DNA of 42,503 nucleotides from the NCBI GenBank assembly GCA_020073385.1, contig JAIQFH010000060.1:1-42503 (forward strand). Direction: 5' to 3'. This document shows, in pieces, positions 17,416 to 25,885 of the stretch. Below the pieces are notes generated by a model. That model ran no database searches, had not been told where the DNA came from, and worked only from the letters and a program-made list of their open reading frames with translations. This stretch comes from Terriglobia bacterium (lineage in GTDB: Bacteria; Acidobacteriota; Terriglobia; Terriglobales; Acidobacteriaceae). Position 1 is the stretch's first letter. Each line of letters begins with the position of its first letter. The position numbers and the translations under genes were made by a program.

Positions 17416-18303
17416 ATGGCGACAAGCAAGCCGCAGGCCCCGGTCAAGACGGCGGCAATCATTTCGCGTCCAGATCGTCCCGAAGTTGCGCAGATCGTTC
17501 CCGGTCTTGTGCGCTGGCTCGGCGAGAATGGCTACGAGGTTGTGACGGATCTGGAAACGTCGAAATATGCCGGCGGGAAGCCATCTGTGCCCCGCTCGCA
17601 ACTGGGATCAATGCCACTCGATCTGGTCATCGTGCTGGGCGGCGACGGCACTCTGCTCTCGGCCGCGAGAGCCACGGCTGCAGTGGATGTGCCCCTGCTC
17701 GGTGTGAATCTTGGCTCGCTCGGATTTCTTACCGAGGTTCCTCAGCAATCGCTGTATACGATGCTGGATGCGATCGCGCGGGGCCGCGCCACGGTGGAGC
17801 ATCGTGCTCTCATGGAATGTACGTTGCTGCGCGGCGACGAAGTACGCGGCAGTTATCTGGTCTTCAACGACGCGGTCGTCAACAAGACCACCCTGGCGCG
17901 GCTGAACACTTACGACCTGTACATTGATGGCGTTTTTGTTTCCAGCTATCGAGCTGATGGCATGATCGTCGCCACGCCGACTGGATCGACGGCATATTCG
18001 CTTTCCGCGGGCGGCCCGGTACTGATGCCGACCGTCAAAGCGCTCGTAGTTACGCCCGTGGCACCCCACTCACTCACGCACCGGCCGTTGGTGGTGCCCG
18101 ACTCTACCGAGATTGAGATTCTGCTGCGCAGTGAAGAAGAAGTGGCTTACCTCAGCCTGGACGGACAGCCCGGCCTCGATCTGCGTGACGGCGACCGGGT
18201 GCGATGCCGGCGATCGCAGCATACGGTCAATCTGTTTCGTACAGGATCAGACTTTTTTCAGGTATTGCGTACCAAGTTGAAGTGGGGAGAACGGCAGGCG
18301 TGA
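17416..18303 (+). CDS. nadK: NAD kinase
   Basis: NAD kinase phosphorylates NAD+ to NADP+ with ATP or polyphosphate. The 295-residue protein has the G-G-D-G-T motif at 75-79 (catalytic Asp77), the N-D-A-V segment at 151-154 (often N-E in other species), and the glycine-rich A-T-P-T-G-S-T-A-Y-S-L-S-A-G-G-P near 187-201. Its length fits the bacterial family (PpnK). It follows tlyA by 60 bases. A -10-like TACAAT at 17398-17403 ends 12 bases before the ATG, so a very short leader from its own promoter is possible; there is no clear Shine-Dalgarno. Its end is convergent with the frameshifted gene at 18356. Confidence 0.95.
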   Translation: MATSKPQAPVKTAAIISRPDRPEVAQIVPGLVRWLGENGYEVVTDLETSKYAGGKPSVPRSQLGSMPLDLVIVLGGDGTLLSAARATAAVDVPLLGVNLGSLGFLTEVPQQSLYTMLDAIARGRATVEHRALMECTLLRGDEVRGSYLVFNDAVVNKTTLARLNTYDLYIDGVFVSSYRADGMIVATPTGSTAYSLSAGGPVLMPTVKALVVTPVAPHSLTHRPLVVPDSTEIEILLRSEEEVAYLSLDGQPGLDLRDGDRVRCRRSQHTVNLFRTGSDFFQVLRTKLKWGERQA

Positions 18304-18355
18304 GGAATTGCTTCGTTATCGCCGGAGTCTTTCTTGAAGCGCGCCCTCGATAACA

Positions 18356-18860
18356 CTACTGCGAGCGAATGAACTGAAAAGTGGCCGCCAACTTGTTAAA
18401 GGCAGCCTCATCCTCAACTCTCTTTTGAAGCAGTTGTACGCAGTGTTATCCAATAAATCGGCCCGCCTCCTGGCCGAAACGCCAATAACATCTCCAGTAT
18501 CCGATCGTCGCACGCGAGAGTGCCCTTTGTAGCCGTCAGTCGACCCATGCGCCCAAAGGCGGTTGCCTGCCGCCGATCGGAGTTACATTTCTCGAGAGCG
18601 AGGGCTCGCCGTATACCGTCCATCGGAGTCTTCCATTCGAGACTGTTGGGTTCTCCGAAGATGGTGAGGCTCCCGCCGGAAGGCAGCGATATAGTGAATC
18701 CTCTCTCGGGGCCGGCTTGGTCCCCAGTTATCCCGACGAGTCCCTCAGGGACCGTGACCTCATACCCCAGGGCTGGATTACTGTAGGCGCCGGTTATGCG
18801 TCTGGCCGTTTGAGCTGCACTGGCGCAAGAAATTACGAGAATGATGATGAAAATTCGCAT
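18356..18860 (-). pseudogene. Small secreted protein gene with apparent 3' frameshift
   Basis: The reading frame from 18860 gives 148 residues: a signal peptide (M-R-I-F-I-I-I-L-V-I ending near A-S-A-A-Q) and a beta-rich body with no motif I know, stopping at 18414. In the next frame the sequence V-Q-L-L-Q-K-R-V-E-D-E-A-A-F-N-K-L-A-A-T continues with the helical character expected for the end of such a protein, stopping at 18356. This suggests a one-base insertion or loss around 18425-18445. It may be a real mutation or a sequencing/assembly error. AAGG sits close before the ATG, and the gene begins 24 bases after lysA, so it is probably the last gene of the hpt-lysA transcript. The function is unknown. 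Confidence 0.6.
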
Positions 18861-18884
18861 ATCTGCCTTCTGACGAACGCATTG

Positions 18885-20213
18885 TTAAAGCTCCTGGCGC
18901 AGCAGGTCTGAAATCTTCTCCCGCCTCCGGATTAGCTTAGCCGATTTACCGGACACCAGCACCTCGGCTGGGCGGGGCCGCGTGTTGTAATTTGAGGCCA
19001 GCGCCATTCCATAGGCTCCCGCGTCGAGAATCGCGAGCAGGTCGCCCTCTTCGAGCACGGGGAGTGTTCGATCGCGCGCGAAAAAGTCTCCCGTCTCGCA
19101 GACCGGCCCGACGATGTCCGTGGTCTCCGACTTTGCGATCTGGTCCGTGTGCAGCGTAACCGGAATTATCTCGTGGAACGCTCCATAGAGAGCTGGCCGG
19201 ATGAGATCATTCATGGCGGCATCGACAATCAGGAACTTCTTTCCGTTATTCGATTTCTTGTAAACGATTGAGGTCAGCAAGGCGCCCGCGGGGCCAACGA
19301 TGGATCGACCCGGTTCCAGCAACAAATGTATTTTCAAATCCCTCAGCGGCTTTACGAGAGCCGCGGCGTAGGCTGCAACCTGCTGGGGAAACGTGCCGGC
19401 AGGAGGCTGATCGTACGAGATGCCAAGCCCTCCACCGGCATCGACATAGTCGATTTCGTGACCGTCGCGCCGCAATTCGCGAACAAGGTCTGCCACGCGC
19501 GACATCGCCTCGCCGAAGGGGCCGGCGTCGGTAATCTGCGAGCCGATGTGCACGCTCACTCCGCGGACCCTGAGATATCGGACCCCCGAGGCTTCCGCGT
19601 ACAACGCTCGAGCTTCGCTAACGGGAACTCCGAATTTATGTTTGTGCAATCCCGTTGAAATATAGGGATGCGTTTCCGCCGCAACGTCGGGGTTCACGCG
19701 AAACGCAACGGGAGCCTTAGTGCGAAGGCGTCCGGCGCACTCCGCCAGAGCCCAGAGTTCCGATTCGCTCTCGATGTTGAACAGAAGAATGCCGGCCTTC
19801 AATGCGGCTGTAATTTCTTCGCGCGTCTTGCCGACGCCGGAAAAGACAACTCTTTTTGCTGCCCGGCGATCGGCGGTCATTACACGTTCAAGTTCCCCGC
19901 CCGACACGACATCAAAGCCACATCCCTTCCTCGCCAGCAGGCGCAGGATGCTCAAATTGGAATTGGCTTTGACCGAGTAGCAAATTGTGTGGTGTATGTC
20001 TCGAAACGCGCGATCAAATGCCAAGTGGTGCGCCGTTATCGTCTCACCGGAATACACGTATAGTGGCGTGCCGAATTTCTCGGCGAGCGTGGTCATCGAA
20101 AGGTCTTCGCAATGCAGAACGAGTGGACCTTTCGTGCGCAAGAGTCCGCGCCTGCTGTGCTGATAAGTGAATCCCGGCGCGCGCCCAGGAAGACTCTGAT
20201 AACGCGAGGTCAT
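18885..20213 (-). CDS. lysA: Diaminopimelate decarboxylase
   Basis: LysA is a PLP enzyme that converts meso-diaminopimelate to L-lysine, the last step of lysine synthesis. The 442-residue protein has the PLP lysine K82 in C-Y-S-V-K-A-N, the phosphate-binding G-G-G at 260-262, E-P-G-R at 300-303, and C372 in V-C-E-T-G-D, which completes the partner active site. The N-terminus is about 25 residues longer than in many homologues, but the ATG at 20213 overlaps the upstream stop as ATGA, which supports it through translational coupling. The neighbour dapF is absent. The link to a signalling phosphatase rather than to other dap genes is unusual. Confidence 0.95.
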   Translation of the reverse strand: MTSRYQSLPGRAPGFTYQHSRRGLLRTKGPLVLHCEDLSMTTLAEKFGTPLYVYSGETITAHHLAFDRAFRDIHHTICYSVKANSNLSILRLLARKGCGFDVVSGGELERVMTADRRAAKRVVFSGVGKTREEITAALKAGILLFNIESESELWALAECAGRLRTKAPVAFRVNPDVAAETHPYISTGLHKHKFGVPVSEARALYAEASGVRYLRVRGVSVHIGSQITDAGPFGEAMSRVADLVRELRRDGHEIDYVDAGGGLGISYDQPPAGTFPQQVAAYAAALVKPLRDLKIHLLLEPGRSIVGPAGALLTSIVYKKSNNGKKFLIVDAAMNDLIRPALYGAFHEIIPVTLHTDQIAKSETTDIVGPVCETGDFFARDRTLPVLEEGDLLAILDAGAYGMALASNYNTRPRPAEVLVSGKSAKLIRRREKISDLLRQEL

Positions 20214-21982
20214 TTCTTCTTGGCCGGACTGTGGGCTGCGCCAGGCACGCGAATGGCAACCACCGTCTGATCGTCGAACGTTTCCACGCCGGCCGAGTAT
20301 TCGGCGACAGCCTTGAACAGGGCGTCGACCACGGCGGCTGCCGAGTTCACGCTACACTCCGCAACGATCTTCTCCACCCGCCCTCTGCCGAAAAGTTCTC
20401 CCTTGCGGTTGCGCGCGTCGAGAATGCCGTCGCTGAAGAATACGAACATGTCCCCAGGCTTCATGCGGAAATCGAATTCGTCGTACTCAGCTTCATCGAA
20501 CAAGCCCAGGGGCAATCCCGTCGCTTCGATAACCTCATTTTTGCCCCCGTGCACGAAAATGGGGCGGGGCAGACCAGAGTTCGAAACCGTAAGGGTCCGC
20601 TGCGCGTCGTCCCAAACCGCATAGATGATCGACACGAACTGCGCCTCGATGCGGCGCTCGGCGAGCGACAAGTTCACGGCAGACAGCATCTCGGCAGGCG
20701 CGGGTTCGATGGGAGCATGGGAACGGATAATTCCACTCACCAGCGCAGCGTAGATAGCGGCCGGCGCACCCTTGCCGCTGACATCACCGATCACAATGCC
20801 GAGACGCGACATGGAATAAGGAATGAAGTCGTAAAGGTCGCCGCCGATGGCGCGGGCAGGCACGAATTTTGCGGCGACGTCGAGATGAGCTAATTTGGGG
20901 TTCGATTGCGGCAGCAACCTGCCCTGCAATTCACGGGCAAGTGAGAGATCGCGCTCCAGCCTGCGTTCCTGGCGCTCGATCTCTTCATAGAGCCTGGCAT
21001 TCTCGAGGGCAATCGCGATCTGCGCCGCGAGAGTGCTCATGGTACGCTGATGCTCTTCGGTAAAAAAACCACGCCGCGTGTGCTCGAGGTCGAGCACGCC
21101 CACGACCTTGCTCTTATAGATGAGCGGGACAGCCAGTTCCGAGCGCGTCTCAGGATTGGCCAGCACATATCGCGGATCTTTGGTTACATCGGGGACGAGC
21201 ACGGCCTGCTTCTCTTGCGCCGCGTAACCGACGATCCCGCGTCCCAGGGAAATCTCGTGCTTGAGGTGGATATTCTCGTTGAAGCGCAACGAGAACCGAT
21301 GTTGCAGCTTCTCCCCGGAAGAATCTACCAGCAGGATGCTGAACATCTGGTAGTCAATCAGCCGCCGCACCAGTTCGGCGACGCGCCCCAGCAATTCGTC
21401 GAGATTCAGGATCGATGTGAGCTCGCGCGCGATCTCATTCAACAAAAGCAAGATGCGCGCCTGCTTGGTCGTCCTGGTATAGAGCTGGGCGTTTTCGATA
21501 CCCGCCGCCATTCGCGAGGCAACGAGCGTCAGAATGCGAAGGTGCTCCTCGGTGAAGGTGCCGGGCTCACGAGCCTCAATGTCGATCACGCCGATGACCC
21601 GGTTCTTAGTGATCAGTGGAATGGCCAGTTCCGAACATACGTTCGGGACACCCTCGATGTAGCGGGAATCCTCGCGAACGTCGTTGATCAGAACAGGCTG
21701 ACGCGACGCCGCAGTAATGCCGGTGACGCCCTGGCCGACTTTGATCCTGCTACGCTCGGCAAATTCCGGCGGATATCCGACCTGGAAGCGGAAGCGCAGC
21801 TCCTGTGTCTTCTCGTTAAGCAAAAGAATGGCGAAAATTTCGTAATCGATGACCTTACGGACGACTTCCGCCACACGGCGCAGGGTGGTGTCGAGGTCGA
21901 GTGATGTTGCCAACACGTCCGCGACATCGAGCAGCAACGACTCGACCGGCAGGCGATCCGGCTTGGAGATGACGGAACCCAT
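20210..21982 (-). CDS. GAF-GAF-SpoIIE (PP2C-type) phosphatase
   Basis: The 590-residue protein has two GAF domains (about 20-167 and 185-333), a short charged coiled-coil linker (about 333-360) and a SpoIIE/RsbU-type Ser/Thr phosphatase domain (about 365-580). Metal-binding motifs are present: G-G-D at 380-382, G-D-V-S-G-K-G at 399-405, F-S-D-G-I and D-D-Q-T near the end. Such phosphatases usually act on STAS-domain anti-anti-sigma factors in partner-switching systems and respond to ligands or redox through GAF. No STAS or anti-sigma kinase gene is in the window, so its target is elsewhere. There is no membrane segment; it should be cytoplasmic. Its stop overlaps the start of lysA by four bases. 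Confidence 0.93.
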   Translation of the reverse strand: MGSVISKPDRLPVESLLLDVADVLATSLDLDTTLRRVAEVVRKVIDYEIFAILLLNEKTQELRFRFQVGYPPEFAERSRIKVGQGVTGITAASRQPVLINDVREDSRYIEGVPNVCSELAIPLITKNRVIGVIDIEAREPGTFTEEHLRILTLVASRMAAGIENAQLYTRTTKQARILLLLNEIARELTSILNLDELLGRVAELVRRLIDYQMFSILLVDSSGEKLQHRFSLRFNENIHLKHEISLGRGIVGYAAQEKQAVLVPDVTKDPRYVLANPETRSELAVPLIYKSKVVGVLDLEHTRRGFFTEEHQRTMSTLAAQIAIALENARLYEEIERQERRLERDLSLARELQGRLLPQSNPKLAHLDVAAKFVPARAIGGDLYDFIPYSMSRLGIVIGDVSGKGAPAAIYAALVSGIIRSHAPIEPAPAEMLSAVNLSLAERRIEAQFVSIIYAVWDDAQRTLTVSNSGLPRPIFVHGGKNEVIEATGLPLGLFDEAEYDEFDFRMKPGDMFVFFSDGILDARNRKGELFGRGRVEKIVAECSVNSAAAVVDALFKAVAEYSAGVETFDDQTVVAIRVPGAAHSPAKKK

Positions 21983-22055
21983 CGATTCGTAATGATAGCA
22001 GCCGCGCCAGTGAATTGTGGCTTAGCTTTGAAGATGAGGCGCGTTACTGGTTTTT

Positions 22056-22607
22056 CTACTTGCGCGGCACGACGCAGATATCCGAAATGTTGCGGTACTT
22101 CTCCGCGTAGTCGAGACCATACCCCACGACGAACTCGTCCGGGATTTTGAAGCCCACGTAATCGCCCTCCAGCGGGAGTTTCCGCCGGGACGGTTTGTCG
22201 AGCAAGGTGGCGACCTTCAGCGATTTCGGCTGCCGCGCCTGCAGCAATCGCTTCAGGTAAGTCATGGTCAGTCCGGTGTCGAGGATATCTTCGACCAGGA
22301 TGATGTTCTTGTCCTTGATCGTCTGGTCGACGTCTTTGGTCAGCTTTACTTCGCCGGTGGAATCCCAACCGCTCTTCAATTCCTGCGTGGGCGTAGGACG
22401 GTTGCCATAGCTGGATACTCCGATAAAGTCGAAGGTGGCGTCCAAGTGCACCTGACGCGCCAAGTCCGAGAGGAAAATCGTGGCGCCTTTCAGAACTCCC
22501 ACGAGAATAACCGCCTGGCCAGCATAGTCTTTCGTGATCTGCGCACCTAATTCGCTTACGCGTTTCGCAATTTTTTGCCGCGAAATCAGCACCTTCAGTT
22601 CTGACAT
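22056..22607 (-). CDS. hpt: Hypoxanthine phosphoribosyltransferase
   Basis: The enzyme salvages hypoxanthine or guanine to IMP or GMP with PRPP. The 183-residue length is typical. The PRPP-binding motif I-L-V-E-D-I-L-D-T-G-L-T lies at 103-114, the early V-G-V-L-K-G-A loop at 36-42, and the S-S-Y-G region near 65-68. It lies 73 bases before the GAF phosphatase gene and may head the transcript through lysA. In other bacteria hpt often sits with tilS and ftsH; neither is here. No clear Shine-Dalgarno is visible; TTTAAT about 20 bases before the start is a weak -10 candidate. Confidence 0.95.
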   Translation of the reverse strand: MSELKVLISRQKIAKRVSELGAQITKDYAGQAVILVGVLKGATIFLSDLARQVHLDATFDFIGVSSYGNRPTPTQELKSGWDSTGEVKLTKDVDQTIKDKNIILVEDILDTGLTMTYLKRLLQARQPKSLKVATLLDKPSRRKLPLEGDYVGFKIPDEFVVGYGLDYAEKYRNISDICVVPRK

Positions 22608-22657
22608 GGGGTTTCATATTAAACTAGCCGGAGCCCTGATAGAAAGGATTGAGCACT

Positions 22658-22743
22658 CGGCAATCAGCACTCTGCATTCATCGCTCTGTCGTTTGTAGAA
22701 CTGCATCTCTGGCTGAATGCTGATTGCTGAGTGCTGATTGCCG
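22658..22743. repeat. Word-type hairpin between hpt and UPF0173 gene
   Basis: CGGCAATCAGCACTC (22658-22672) pairs perfectly with GAGTGCTGATTGCCG (22729-22743). GCATTCA (22674-22680) and TGAATGC (22714-22720) pair inside. The right arm also contains a second partial copy, so the words GCTGATTGC and GCTGAGTGC are iterated. It lies in the divergent gap and ends 11 bases before the UPF0173 start, where a hairpin could hinder translation. Confidence 0.75.
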
Positions 22744-22753
22744 GGATTGCAGC

Positions 22754-23458
22754 ATGAATTTGAAAGGCTTCAAACTCACATGGCTAGGCCACGCAACTTT
22801 CCGCATTGAAACTCCCGCAGGTAAGACCGTCATTATCGATCCGTGGGTCATGAACAATCCGATGTGCCCGGATTCCGAGAAGAAAGTGAAGAAGGTTGAC
22901 ATCCTGCTCTGCACCCACGGCCACGGCGATCACATCGGCGATGCCGTAGAAATATGCAAGAAGCACAATCCGATTGTCGTCGGCATCCCCGAACTGGCCC
23001 GCTGGCTAGGGAAGAAGGGTGCCAAGCAGATCGCCGAGATGAACAAAGGTGGAACGCAAACGGTCGGCGATATCAAAGTGACGATGGTCCATGCCGACCA
23101 CTCCTGCGGCATTCAGGATGGCGACCAGATGGTCTACGGCGGAGAAGCCTGTGGCTACGTCATCGAGTTTCCCAGCGGCCAGAAGATCTATCACGCGGGC
23201 GATACTAACGTCTTCGGCGACATGGCCATCATCCGCGACTTGTATGCGCCCGAAATTGTCATGTTGCCCATCGGTGATCACTACACCATGGGGCCACGGG
23301 AAGCGGCATACGCCTGCAATCTTCTTAAGCCGAAGACGGTGATCCCGATGCATTTCGGAACCTTTCCGGTCCTTGTGGGACGGCCAAGCGAGTTGCAGAA
23401 ACTCGTGCCCGGCGTAGAGGTGCTGGAGATGAAACCGGGCCACACCATCGGCGGATAA
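22754..23458 (+). CDS. UPF0173 family metallo-beta-lactamase-fold hydrolase
   Basis: This 234-residue protein has the metallo-beta-lactamase fold of the UPF0173 group. It shows the metal motif T-H-G-H-G-D-H (H-x-H-x-D-H) near residue 55-60, a later His in M-V-H-A-D-H-S, the Asp in Y-H-A-G-D-T-N-V-F-G-D and a final P-M-H-F-G-T-F. It probably binds two zinc ions; the natural substrate of UPF0173 proteins is not established. The ATG at 22754 (M-N-L-K-G-F-K-L-T-W-L-G-H-A) fits the family start; an upstream start at 22724 would lie inside the hairpin. It is followed 34 bases later by a methyltransferase gene and may be cotranscribed. Confidence 0.92.
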   Translation: MNLKGFKLTWLGHATFRIETPAGKTVIIDPWVMNNPMCPDSEKKVKKVDILLCTHGHGDHIGDAVEICKKHNPIVVGIPELARWLGKKGAKQIAEMNKGGTQTVGDIKVTMVHADHSCGIQDGDQMVYGGEACGYVIEFPSGQKIYHAGDTNVFGDMAIIRDLYAPEIVMLPIGDHYTMGPREAAYACNLLKPKTVIPMHFGTFPVLVGRPSELQKLVPGVEVLEMKPGHTIGG

Positions 23459-23492
23459 CCCTCGCAGTTAATCTCGACGAAATGAGGAGCAC

Positions 23493-24167
23493 GTGACACC
23501 GAACAAGAAAAGCTCGCGCCCCAGCTGGCGCCACTACGATCTGACGACGGCCGGACCGGTCGACGACTATCTCTACTCCATGCTGCCCAAGCGCGACGAC
23601 GTTCTCGCCGAGATGGAGGAGTATGCGACCGAGCACAACGTCCCCATTGTCGGCCCCGCTGTGGCGCGCGTCCTGCAGCAACTAGCCCTTATGATCAGTG
23701 CCCGCAGCGTCTTTGAACTGGGCTCTGCAATCGGATATTCGACGATCTGGTGGGCGCAGGCCGTCGGCGAGAACGGGCGCGTCATCTATACCGATGGGGA
23801 TTCGAAGAATGCCGAGCGTGCCCGGGGCTATTTCGCGCGGGCCGGCGTGTCTGATCGGATCACTTTGCACACCGGAGACGCCCTGGAAGTACTCTCTGAA
23901 CAAAAGCAGGAATTCGACATCATCTTCAATGACGTGGATAAGGACGATTATCCGCGTGTGTTGCGCCTCGTCGCGCCGCGCCTGCGGAAGGGTGGGCTAT
24001 TCATCACCGACAACGTCCTGTGGAGCGGACGGGTCGCAGAGAAAAATCCAACCGATTCACGTACCAAGGCGATTGTGGAGTTCAATCGAAAGCTGCACGA
24101 CTCGAAAGACTTTTACACGACCATCCTGCCCATCAGAGATGGACTGGCGGTGGCACTGAAGAAATAG
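23493..24167 (+). CDS. SAM-dependent O-methyltransferase (family 3 type)
   Basis: The 224-residue protein has the class I Rossmann fold of small-molecule O-methyltransferases (catechol/caffeoyl-CoA type). The SAM loop is F-E-L-G-S-A-I-G-Y-S-T, the acidic residue lies in Y-T-D-G-D, and the metal-binding segment is I-F-N-D-V-D-K-D-D-Y followed by I-T-D-N-V-L-W-S-G. The GTG start at 23493 is backed by GAGGAG five bases upstream. A divalent metal and a catechol-like or phenolic acceptor are expected from the family, but the acceptor is unknown. It is likely in one transcript with the UPF0173 gene. Confidence 0.92.
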   Translation: MTPNKKSSRPSWRHYDLTTAGPVDDYLYSMLPKRDDVLAEMEEYATEHNVPIVGPAVARVLQQLALMISARSVFELGSAIGYSTIWWAQAVGENGRVIYTDGDSKNAERARGYFARAGVSDRITLHTGDALEVLSEQKQEFDIIFNDVDKDDYPRVLRLVAPRLRKGGLFITDNVLWSGRVAEKNPTDSRTKAIVEFNRKLHDSKDFYTTILPIRDGLAVALKK

Positions 24168-24409
24168 GAGTTGTCAGTTGCCGAGAAGCCCCGATCAATT
24201 ACGCTGTCGCCATCCGACAGCGAACCTGGGATCGGGCGGGATGGATCGTCCAACACTCCATTTCCAGTTGAAATGTAGACGTCCCACCGGCGCCAATGGC
24301 TGGTGCCGAACCTCCCGCCCAAATTCCCCAGTCAGCGCCGCTAATTCCACTCGGCGTTGTGTTGAACACTACCCTTACCGCCGCAACTCACAGAAGAACA
24401 TCTCGAAGG

Positions 24410-25546
24410 TCAGAATGCTGCAATTCCGTTGAATCCGCTGAGAGGGGAAACCCCGCCCGCAAACCCAACATTCTGGAGTGTGCCATCATTCTGCACTGCG
24501 AAGATTCCGACGGTACCTGCCACGGAGTTCAAGGTGTAAACGAACTTGCCATCGGCAGTCACCGCGATATCGAGATTCGTCGATCCAGAGGGATTCATAC
24601 CTACGACGGTTCCTGAAAGTGCGGTCAATGCTCCTGTGTTCGCGATGGCGAACCCGGAGATATTGGAGGTGCCGGCATTGGAGGTGTAGACGAACTTGCC
24701 ATCAGGTGTCACCACATTCCAGCAGTTCGCAGCGCCTAATGTCGGAAGACTGGTGCTGATCGGAGAAAGCGTGCCATTGCTCGCGATCGCATAGGATGAG
24801 ATCGCTGAACCGTTGGGCACGCCAGAAGGACCGGTTTCGGAGACCAGGGCCGCTCCGTTCGGAGCGAAGCTCACCGAGAACGCGCCTGCTCCTACGCTTG
24901 GGTTCACCATAGTCGGAGACAGAGCGCCGTCGCCGCGGACCGTGAACACGTCAATATTGTTGGTCAAACGCTCCACCACAACCAGAAACTGGCCGTCCGG
25001 ACTAAATGCCAGTCCTCCCGCCCCCGAATTGTTGGTCGAGAGAAACCGAGTGGAATTCGGGATTTGATTTAGCTTGCCATCCTGCAAGTTGAATCCGACG
25101 ACGTTGCTGCTGCCGCCCACATTCAGGACATAGACAACGTTGCCGTGTTGCGCCACTGCATTCGGCTCGCTGCCGCCACTGATCACCTTGTCCACCAGCG
25201 ACAGAGTTGAGCGGTGAACCTTGAAGACAGAAACAGTGCCGCTCCCGGCATTGACTGCGAACAGCAGCGAGTGGTCCTGGCTGAGTGTAAGGGAGCCTTG
25301 AGATTCCAACGGATCGTTGTTGCCGCCGCTTCCTCGGCCGCCGGTCGCAAATCTGCCCTCCTCCCGCAGAGTGCCGTCGGCACCACGCCGGTAAGCGATC
25401 ACCTCATTCTTTCTTACGGAGTTGGTCATGACGAATACTGCCCCGGCGCTGTCCAGTGATTCTCGATCCTGCGCCGATGCCTGCATCGACGAGATCAAGC
25501 CAATCGTCAAAGCGCCCACCCACAGCAAACAAACTGCTTTGTACAT
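24410..25546 (-). CDS. Exported YVTN/lactonase-like beta-propeller protein
   Basis: The 378-residue protein begins with a signal peptide (M-Y-K-A-V-C-L-L-W ending near A-S-A-Q). It then contains about seven repeats with F-V-Y/V-V-N, D-G-x-L-S/T and F-S-P-D-G-Q/T-P-D-G-K-F motifs, typical of the 6-phosphogluconolactonase-like/YncE propeller group. The ATG at 25546 has an excellent AGGAGG seven bases upstream, which decides the start against an upstream one at 25603. Being exported, it is unlikely to be a metabolic lactonase. Acidobacteria have many such paralogues of unknown role. It is convergent with the O-methyltransferase gene, 242 bases away, and divergent from the cyanophycinase-like gene. 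Confidence 0.88.
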   Translation of the reverse strand: MYKAVCLLWVGALTIGLISSMQASAQDRESLDSAGAVFVMTNSVRKNEVIAYRRGADGTLREEGRFATGGRGSGGNNDPLESQGSLTLSQDHSLLFAVNAGSGTVSVFKVHRSTLSLVDKVISGGSEPNAVAQHGNVVYVLNVGGSSNVVGFNLQDGKLNQIPNSTRFLSTNNSGAGGLAFSPDGQFLVVVERLTNNIDVFTVRGDGALSPTMVNPSVGAGAFSVSFAPNGAALVSETGPSGVPNGSAISSYAIASNGTLSPISTSLPTLGAANCWNVVTPDGKFVYTSNAGTSNISGFAIANTGALTALSGTVVGMNPSGSTNLDIAVTADGKFVYTLNSVAGTVGIFAVQNDGTLQNVGFAGGVSPLSGFNGIAAF

Positions 25547-25885
25547 CCTGATCCTCCTATGGTTTTGTGACTCGCACGACTGCAGTTTCTGAAGACACAA
25601 CACAAACGATTGTTTCTTCAGGCAGCATGCGCGTGTCGGATGAGAGGTTCGAGGTGCAGAGAAGTTTCAGTGGCGGCGCAAATTTAACATCTCGATTAGG
25701 ACGGAAGAGGGCCCAGCGCTGCTATCCGGAAAATCTGCTGACCGGAGGCCCTCCGATTTGTGGAAAGTGCTGTCACAAAAAACGTGACTGTCCAATCTCA
25801 TTCCTGGGATGTTGTGGCAAAAGGTCGCAGGTTCAGAGAGTCGCCGGAAGCCTGCCTCGCTAGCTCATTCCTGTACAGTTTCTGA
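25547..25885. other. Divergent gap with no recognised content
   Basis: These 339 bases separate the propeller gene from the cyanophycinase-like gene. A small stem (CGGAG-GCC-CTCCG near 25744) and a 98-codon open frame are present, but the frame has no ribosome site or protein-like composition. No clear promoter pair was found for either gene. Confidence 0.4.

Noticed and set aside
18315..18354. Inverted repeat GTTATCG/CGATAAC after nadK as a terminator
   Set aside because: The arms are only seven bases with a 26-base loop and no U-run; too weak to call.
21050..21904. 284-codon frame opposite the GAF-SpoIIE phosphatase gene
   Set aside because: The phosphatase frame has clear domains and metal motifs; the opposite frame is open only because of codon bias.
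21688..22617. 309-codon frame overlapping hpt and the phosphatase gene
   Set aside because: It crosses two real genes in a different frame, with Arg-rich shadow composition.
25567..25863. 98-codon frame with several Cys residues
   Set aside because: No ribosome site; the Cys are not in a metal-binding spacing I know, and it lies in a divergent gap.
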